From Dyella sedimenti (lineage in GTDB: Bacteria; Pseudomonadota; Gammaproteobacteria; Xanthomonadales; Rhodanobacteraceae), in NCBI RefSeq assembly GCF_022760995.1, contig NZ_JAKWJO010000007.1:124001-188000 (forward strand): 64,000 nucleotides of DNA. The letters are read 5' to 3'. The position numbers and the translations under genes were made by a program. This document shows, one piece after another, positions 59,290 through 64,000 of this stretch. Under the pieces are notes generated by a model, which worked only from the letters and a program-made list of their open reading frames with translations, was not told where the DNA came from and made no database searches. Numbering within the stretch: position 1 is the stretch's first letter; every line of letters begins with the position of its first letter.

Positions 59290-59917
59290 GGGGCATATCC
59301 CGCAATCCGGAAGGCGCCAGGGATACCGGCTTTCCCGTTAGCGGGCGATCAACCGAAGAGCCAGGAAACGTCGCCGCGACGTCCGGCAAGCTTTACCGGC
59401 ATGGATTTCCAGTTCCGCCGTGCACGGTCGGAACGACGCGAGGCCGCCTGGCAGCTCCAGGGCCGGGACCGGGCGCCGCTGAACGCATCGCGTCGCCCGG
59501 GCGACGCGCTCAGCGCAGCACGATAGCCACCAGCCAGGCATTGTTCGTGGCGTAGTTGCCGGGATCGAGATACGCCGCCGGGGCCAGCAGCGCCGGCCCC
59601 ACGAACGCACGAACGCCGCCATGCCGCGCCGATGCCCGCGCAGCGCTTCGCGCATGCCCCGGATGGCGCTGGCGGTGCGTGCATCCAAGGTCGTATCCCC
59701 TTCAAGGGCGGGATGGCGCGCGCCATATCACCCCAGCGCTGGTCATCGCGGTGGCTAGGGAGGCTCATGCCGGGTTTCATACGGCCATGGCGTTCGGACT
59801 CATCGACACAAGCCCGATGCATCCAAGCCGCGGCGCTCACCACGCATGGCGCAGCATGCCTGTGCGACGGCGACGCCGTCGGAACCCCCGTATGCAATGT
59901 TCCGCAGGAGCCATGAC
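59290..59917. other. 628-bp gap with an Nramp pseudogene remnant
   Basis: Between the divergent PoxB-like and YciE-like genes. Apart from the Nramp relic (59510-59688) I saw no coding sequence. The 200 bp before the YciE-like start may hold its promoter, but no boxes are clear. Confidence 0.5.
59510..59688 (-). pseudogene. Truncated, frameshifted Nramp (MntH-like) transporter
   Basis: Starting from TTG 59688 with an AAGGGG site, the frame reads a basic Nramp-like N-terminus (AIRGMREALRGHRRGMAAFV). It shifts to another frame reading FVGPALLAPAAYLDPGNYAT and ends at TGA 59510-59512. DPGN is the metal-binding signature of Nramp helix 1. The shift occurs at an exact tandem copy of GCGTTCGT. Removing one copy joins the two frames. 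The remaining ten helices are absent. Confidence 0.75.
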
Positions 59918-60436
59918 ATGACCGCCATCAAGTCCATCGAAGACCTTTTCATCCACGCGCTTTCGGATATCTACAGCGCCGAGAAGCAGCTCACCCGCGC
60001 GCTGCCGCGCCTGTCGCGCGCGGCCTCGTCGAGCGAGCTGTCGCAAGCCTTCCAGGCCCATGCGGAAGAGACGCAGGGACAGGTGGAGCGCATCGACCGC
60101 ATCGTGGATCTGCTGGACATCCGCCTCAAGCGCATCAAGTGCGCGGCGATGGAAGGGCTGGTCGACGAAGGGCGCGACATCATCGAAAGCATCGCTTCCA
60201 GTCCGCTGCGCGATGCGGCGCTGATCGGCGGCGCGCAGAAGGTCGAGCACTACGAGATCGCCGCCTACGGCACGCTGTGCGCGCTGGCCAGGCAGCTTGG
60301 CTACAAGGATGTGGTGCCCCTGTTGGAGGACACCCTGAAGGAGGAGAAGAACACCGACAAGAAGCTCACCGCCATGGCCGAGGGCGGCAAGAACGAGGCC
60401 GCCGCCGGGCAGCGCGCCGAAAGCGAGACCGCATGA
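59918..60436 (+). CDS. YciE/YciF-type ferritin-like protein (DUF892)
   Basis: Protein of 172 residues. It opens SIEDLFIHALSDIYSAEKQL and continues with ALPRLSRAASSSELSQAF, HAEETQGQVERID and the second half HYEIAAYGTLCALARQLGY. These hold the Glu/His ligands of a di-iron four-helix bundle (ExxxE, ExxQ, HYE). Family members are stress-induced and resemble rubrerythrin-like ferroxidases; function is not settled. I chose the ATG at 59918, with GCAGGAG 7 nt upstream. Confidence 0.87.
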   Translation: MTAIKSIEDLFIHALSDIYSAEKQLTRALPRLSRAASSSELSQAFQAHAEETQGQVERIDRIVDLLDIRLKRIKCAAMEGLVDEGRDIIESIASSPLRDAALIGGAQKVEHYEIAAYGTLCALARQLGYKDVVPLLEDTLKEEKNTDKKLTAMAEGGKNEAAAGQRAESETA

Positions 60437-60460
60437 GGCAACCCGGGAAACCGCTGGCGC

Positions 60461-60730
60461 TCACGGCCATGCCGCCACGGGCCGGTGCTCCGGCGGCGGA
60501 ATGGGATCGCCCATGGGCGGCATGGGCGGCTCCGGATCGGTAAGCGGCGGACGCGCGGGCTGCGGTACCGGCGGTTCCGGCGTGGGAATGTCGGGCGACG
60601 GCGGCTGCGGTGGCGACGGCGGTTTCGGCGGCTCCGGCGGCGGCGCGGGCGCCGGATCCGGACCCGGCGCCGACATGTTCCCTGGGGCCCGCGCAAGGGC
60701 GAGGCGATGAGGCGGTGGCTGCGAATGCAT
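60461..60730 (-). CDS. Proline-rich small protein
   Basis: Protein of 89 residues. After a short N-terminal part (HSQPPPHRLALARAPGNM) it is almost wholly proline with Glu, Ser, Asp and Met. It contains PAPAPPPEPPKPPSPPQPPS and a tail PEPPMPPMGDPIPPPEH. The ATG at 60730 has AGGAG 7 nt upstream, which supports a real gene. No signal peptide or family is recognised. It is convergent with the YciE-like gene, 24 bp apart. Confidence 0.55.
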   Translation of the reverse strand: MHSQPPPHRLALARAPGNMSAPGPDPAPAPPPEPPKPPSPPQPPSPDIPTPEPPVPQPARPPLTDPEPPMPPMGDPIPPPEHRPVAAWP

Positions 60731-60885
60731 GAAGAACTCCTGCCTGGCTGGGCATCGAATGGTCCGGCAAGCTTGCAACCGATGCCTTGCATGCATCGCC
60801 ACGGCAACGTCAAGGAGCCCATCCACAAACCCGTCGCCGCCGATGGCGCATGCTGATCCACGGCGACGTGCACACGGAGACACCC

Positions 60886-61743
60886 ATGGCTCGACCGCGC
60901 ATCGGCATCTCAGGTTGGCTTTATCCGCCGTGGCGTGGCGTGTTCTATCCCAAGGACCTGCGCCAGGCCGACGAACTGCACTACGCGTCGCGGCGTTTTC
61001 CCACCATCGAGCTCAATTCCTCCTTCTATCGCCTGCACAGGCCGCCGGTCTACCGCGGGTGGCGCGAACAGACGCCGGCCGGCTTCGTGTTCGCGGTCAA
61101 GGGCTCTCGCTTCATCACGCACGTCAGGCGCTTGAACCACGTCGAGGACGCCTTGTCGGCGTTCTTCGCCTCCGGCCCTCTGGAACTCGGCGACAAGCTC
61201 GGCCCGCTGCTGTGGCAACTGCCGCCCAGCCTCGGCTACGACCACGCACGGCTGGAAGCGTTCTTCGCCATGCTGCCCCGCCATGGCGGCGAGGCGCTAT
61301 CCCTGGCCCGCCGGCACGAACGCGGCCTTCGCATGCCGGAGGAGATGCGCAGGCGGCGGCTGCGGCATGCGCTGGAAGTGCGCCATCCGAGCTTCCTCGA
61401 CGAGCGTTTCATCCGGCTGGCGCGCGTCCATGGCATCGCCGTGGTGGTATCCGATGGCGCGCGGCGCTGGCCGATGATCCACGACGTGACCGCGGGATTC
61501 ATGTACCTGCGCCTGCACGGACGGGAAAAACTCTACGGCAGCCGTTATGGCGATGCCACGCTCGACCGCTGGGCCGCGTGCATCGACGCCTGGCTCGTCG
61601 GCGGCCAGCCGGACGATGCGCACCTGCTGCTCCCTTCCGGCGCGCCGCGCCGGAAGTCGCGCGATGTCTACGTCTATTTCGACAACGACACCAAGGTGGA
61701 TGCGCCGTTTGACGCGCGGCGCCTGGCGGAGAGGCTGAGCTAG
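60886..61743 (+). CDS. DUF72-family protein
   Basis: Protein of 285 residues with the DUF72 (TIM-barrel-like) plan. It begins RPRIGISGWLYPPWRGVFYP. TIELNSSFYRLHRPPVYRGW, GFVFAVKGSRFITHVRRL, LLWQLPPSLGYD and ALEVRHPSFLDE are conserved strands, and YVYFDNDTKVDAPFDARRL is at the end. The molecular function of DUF72 is unknown. I chose the ATG at 60886 with GGAGA upstream; an in-frame ATG at 60850 also exists. It is convergent with the receiver-like gene, 7 bp apart. Confidence 0.87.
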   Translation: MARPRIGISGWLYPPWRGVFYPKDLRQADELHYASRRFPTIELNSSFYRLHRPPVYRGWREQTPAGFVFAVKGSRFITHVRRLNHVEDALSAFFASGPLELGDKLGPLLWQLPPSLGYDHARLEAFFAMLPRHGGEALSLARRHERGLRMPEEMRRRRLRHALEVRHPSFLDERFIRLARVHGIAVVVSDGARRWPMIHDVTAGFMYLRLHGREKLYGSRYGDATLDRWAACIDAWLVGGQPDDAHLLLPSGAPRRKSRDVYVYFDNDTKVDAPFDARRLAERLS

Positions 61744-61750
61744 TCCGCGC

Positions 61751-62218
61751 TCACCCCGGCGTCGCCACCATGTGCCGTCCCCACGGAAAGCAGCGCTCGG
61801 GCTCGCCGGTCAGCATCCACAGGCGGTGCAGGCGCTCCAGGGCCTGTATCAGGTCCTTCGGCGTGAACGGCGCCAACAGGCCGCACGTGAGGTAGGGCTG
61901 GGCCTGCTCGAAATGCTCGTAGGCCGCCACCGACTCGAACAGCACCATCAATGGCAACAGCGGGGCGCGCCCCTCCTTGCGCACGCGGTTGAGCCGCGAG
62001 AAGTTGGCGCGCCACAGCTGGCTCTCGATGATGGCGAAGCCGATGGGATGCGGGATATCCCTGCCTTCCCGCGTGCGCAGCAGACGCGACAGTTCATTCA
62101 CGCAACGGACCTTGAGCACCAGGTTGCGCAGCCCCGCCGCGCGCAGCTCGCGCTTGACCGAAGCCGCACGATCGGCTTCCTTCATCACCAGGACCACGGC
62201 AGGCCATTCGGGCATCAT
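61751..62218 (-). CDS. Receiver-like (CheY-fold) protein lacking the phosphorylation site
   Basis: Protein of 155 residues. Its strand/helix pattern looks like a response-regulator receiver: VVLVMKEADRAASVKRELRA at the start, then IGFAIIESQLWRANFSRL where the phospho-acceptor Asp is expected, and CGLLAPFTPKDLIQALERL as the last helix. The acceptor position is Glu-Ser, and the first acidic pair is displaced. It would therefore be a non-phosphorylated pseudo-receiver. No output domain is attached. Assignment is from pattern only. Confidence 0.5.
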   Translation of the reverse strand: MMPEWPAVVLVMKEADRAASVKRELRAAGLRNLVLKVRCVNELSRLLRTREGRDIPHPIGFAIIESQLWRANFSRLNRVRKEGRAPLLPLMVLFESVAAYEHFEQAQPYLTCGLLAPFTPKDLIQALERLHRLWMLTGEPERCFPWGRHMVATPG

Positions 62219-62286
62219 GGGACATGCATCGCTCGTTCATCGGGGTCATCTCCCATGAGGCAAGTTACATGCCACGGAAACGCGCT

Positions 62287-62784
62287 TCACGTCATCGCGG
62301 TAGGCTTGTCGAACGGAAGCGGCTTCGCTCCCACCGCGGCGAGCGCCGGCTCGATCCGCTCCAATGCGTCGCGCGGCGCATCGAGCACCACCAGGATGCG
62401 GCCCAGCGTGATCTCTTCCTGGAAGCGGCGCCGCACCGGATCGGGAACGGCCGAGCCGGCCAGCGCAGTGGCCCATCCACCGACCGCCGCGCCACCGAGC
62501 GTCATCGCCGCCGCGCCGGCGAGCGTCACGCCCAGGGGAGGAATCGCGACGGCGACCAGCCCGGCCAGGAGACCCGCGGCGGCGCCGCCGGCCACGCCGC
62601 GGATGGCGGCGGGATAGAAATCGCCTTCCACGACCTTGCGATCGTCGGGAATCTTCTCCAGCTCGATATCCGGGCGGGCGATCAGTGAAATGCCGTCGTC
62701 CGCCATCCCTGCTTTCCTCGCCGCGTCGATGGCGGCGCGTGCGGTGGCGAGATCCGGCACGCTGAATACATGTCGCGTTTTCAT
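62287..62784 (-). CDS. Glycine-zipper membrane protein, DUF1269-like
   Basis: Protein of 165 residues. A soluble N-terminus (HVFSVPDLATARAAIDAARK) precedes two glycine/alanine-rich helices (AIRGVAGGAAAGLLAGLVAV and AGAAAMTLGGAAVGGWATAL). The C-terminus again resembles a ferredoxin-like repeat (GRILVVLDAPRDALERIEPA). The layout is that of DUF1269 and related general-stress membrane proteins. I chose the ATG at 62784. Function is unknown. Confidence 0.7.
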   Translation of the reverse strand: MKTRHVFSVPDLATARAAIDAARKAGMADDGISLIARPDIELEKIPDDRKVVEGDFYPAAIRGVAGGAAAGLLAGLVAVAIPPLGVTLAGAAAMTLGGAAVGGWATALAGSAVPDPVRRRFQEEITLGRILVVLDAPRDALERIEPALAAVGAKPLPFDKPTAMT

Positions 62785-62993
62785 GGGTTCGCATGCGTCA
62801 TATCGTGCATGGCACGCTAGCCGTGCACGGGTGAACGCGCCGGCAAGCCCGCGTCGTCGCCGCGGCACGCCGGCCGCGTGAAAATTTTTCCATCATGGCG
62901 CCTTCATGCGACCTTGCCCGCCCGCTGACGCGGGCAAGACAACCGCCGCATCAGGCTCCCCTACTCTTCAGGCATCCATCGGGAGCGTACGAG

Positions 62994-64000
62994 GTGAGCG
63001 TCCATGCCTGGCTGATGTTGATCGGCGCGCTGCTGTTGATGTCTTCCCTGCTCAATGGATGGATCCGCCGCACACCGGTGACGCCCTTCGCGCTGTACGT
63101 GCTGGCCGGCATGCTGCTCGGCCCATGGGTGGCCGGCGTGGCGTTGATCGACCTGGCCGCGCACTCCTTGCTGCTCGGGCGCACCACCGAGGCGGCCCTG
63201 GTGGTATCGCTGTTCATCGGCGGACTCAAGCTGCGCGTGCTATGGCACGGTTCGCCATGGCACATGGGCGTGCGTCTCGCGGTGCCGGCCATGCTGCTGA
63301 CCGTCGCCGGCATGGCAGGCGCGGCGCACGGCCTGTTCGATGCGCCATGGTCCGTGGCGTTGATGTTCGCCGCCGCGGCGGCTCCCACCGATCCAGTGCT
63401 CGCCAGCCTAGTCTCGGTCGACGATGCCGGCGACGACGACGATCTGCGCGTCGCGCTTTCCACCGAGGCCGGCCTCAACGACGGCGCCGCGCTGCCGCTG
63501 CTCCTGCTCGCCCTGCTGTTCCACCACGGCGGCGGGACCGGGGAACTGTGGACCTGGCTCGCCCGCGACGTGGCATGGTCATTGCCCGCCGGCATCGCGC
63601 TCGGCTTTGTCCTGGCGCGGCTGATAGGCGCCCTGGCGACGCGGATCAAGTCCAGCAACCAGGACACCGCGCCCAACGACCTGCTCGCCCTGGCCCTGCT
63701 GGTGCTCACCTATGCCTTTGCGCAATACCTGCACGCCTCGGTATTTCTTGCCGCGTTCGCCGCCGGCCTGGGCCTGCGGCATGCCGAGTGGCTCGTGGTG
63801 AGCCGGCACCCGAACCCTGAACTCAAGCATGCGCCCGAGGTGCACCCGCCCGCGGAAGCGCTCATCAACCCCAACCGCCGCGATGCCGACGTGACGAGGC
63901 AACCATGGGCATCCATCGGCCTGGTGGTTTCCGACGCGCTGTCCTTCGGCGACACGCTCGAACGCCTGATTGCGGCGGGACTTCTGGTATTGCTAGGCAT
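62994..64000 (+). CDS. Cation:proton antiporter (CPA family), 5' part; runs off window
   Basis: The frame is open from GTG 62994 to the window end, about 335 residues, and has no stop. GGGAG lies 8 nt before the GTG. Several membrane helices are present. APTDPVLASLV and STEAGLNDGAALPLLLLALL match the Na+/H+ exchanger core of CPA1/CPA2 proteins; the Asp of the second motif is the ion-binding residue. The region after LGLRHAEWLVV is a long Pro/Asn/Asp-rich loop before helices resume. Exchanged ion unknown. Confidence 0.85.
   Translation, partial: MSVHAWLMLIGALLLMSSLLNGWIRRTPVTPFALYVLAGMLLGPWVAGVALIDLAAHSLLLGRTTEAALVVSLFIGGLKLRVLWHGSPWHMGVRLAVPAMLLTVAGMAGAAHGLFDAPWSVALMFAAAAAPTDPVLASLVSVDDAGDDDDLRVALSTEAGLNDGAALPLLLLALLFHHGGGTGELWTWLARDVAWSLPAGIALGFVLARLIGALATRIKSSNQDTAPNDLLALALLVLTYAFAQYLHASVFLAAFAAGLGLRHAEWLVVSRHPNPELKHAPEVHPPAEALINPNRRDADVTRQPWASIGLVVSDALSFGDTLERLIAAGLLVLLG

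Overview
The window is about two thirds G+C, with coding on both strands, short intergenic gaps and many 1- to 8-bp stop/start overlaps. Gene content points to a gammaproteobacterium of the Xanthomonadales/Lysobacterales, most likely Rhodanobacteraceae (Dyella, Rhodanobacter, Luteibacter or Frateuria type): a methionine synthase split into two genes, a large 1644-residue NAD-glutamate dehydrogenase, several RND pumps, and a glgA-treZ-malQ-treY-glgX stress-polysaccharide block. The genus is inferred from remembered gene content only; no search was run. All coordinates, starts and motifs were read by eye from the sequence.

Layout. 1-0.3 kb: tail of an EamA-type permease. 0.5-9.6 kb: an mdtABC-like RND operon with its own outer-membrane lipoprotein channel. 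9.7-12.6 kb: aldo/keto reductase, 5'-nucleotidase, NAD kinase. 12.8-17.7 kb: NAD-glutamate dehydrogenase. 18.5-23.0 kb: an acrAB/mexAB-like pair without an outer-membrane gene, closed by a strong terminator. 23.2-30.8 kb: a type I secretion locus reading leftward (ABC transporter, HlyD adaptor, small lipoprotein, RTX protein with a lipase-like head). Its lipoprotein gene is strikingly AT-rich, which suggests acquisition. 31.2-34.6 kb: FUSC-type membrane protein, PAS-GGDEF diguanylate cyclase, acyl-CoA dehydrogenase. 34.9-39.8 kb: an ArsR-methyltransferase fusion regulator leading into split metH. 39.9-43.4 kb: LAB_N membrane protein, tRNA-Val(CAC), and a three-gene oxidoreductase operon divergent from a TetR regulator. 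That divergent gap carries three copies of one palindrome, and one copy lies inside a near-consensus promoter. 43.9-56.2 kb: glgA-glgB-treZ-malQ-treY-DUF2934-glgX, translationally coupled for most of its length. 56.5-62.8 kb: a stress-type set (PA2169/DUF2383 protein, metallothionein, ThDP-dependent oxidase, YciE/DUF892 protein, proline-rich small protein, DUF72 protein, degenerate receiver protein, glycine-zipper protein). 63-64 kb: 5' end of a cation:proton antiporter.

How the genes work together. The two RND systems would export drugs or metabolites from the inner membrane and periplasm. The glg/tre block makes and debranches alpha-glucan and converts its reducing ends to trehalose. The order resembles the Pseudomonas aeruginosa PA2160-PA2169 region, with glgB inserted after glgA. 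The regulator beside metH resembles the SahR type and probably senses SAH/SAM. The RTX locus encodes its own inner-membrane exporter but must borrow a TolC-like channel.

Points of most interest: (i) the RTX lipase-like protein paired with an AT-rich lipoprotein, a possible effector/immunity pair; (ii) the TetR operator-promoter architecture at 42.78-42.85 kb; (iii) a palindromic element in the metH1-metH2 gap that could mask the metH2 ribosome-binding site; (iv) an Nramp transporter remnant broken by an exact 8-bp tandem duplication; (v) five copies of a long inverted-repeat element and a second G-rich repeat family. No CRISPR array, insertion sequence, rRNA or prophage was seen.
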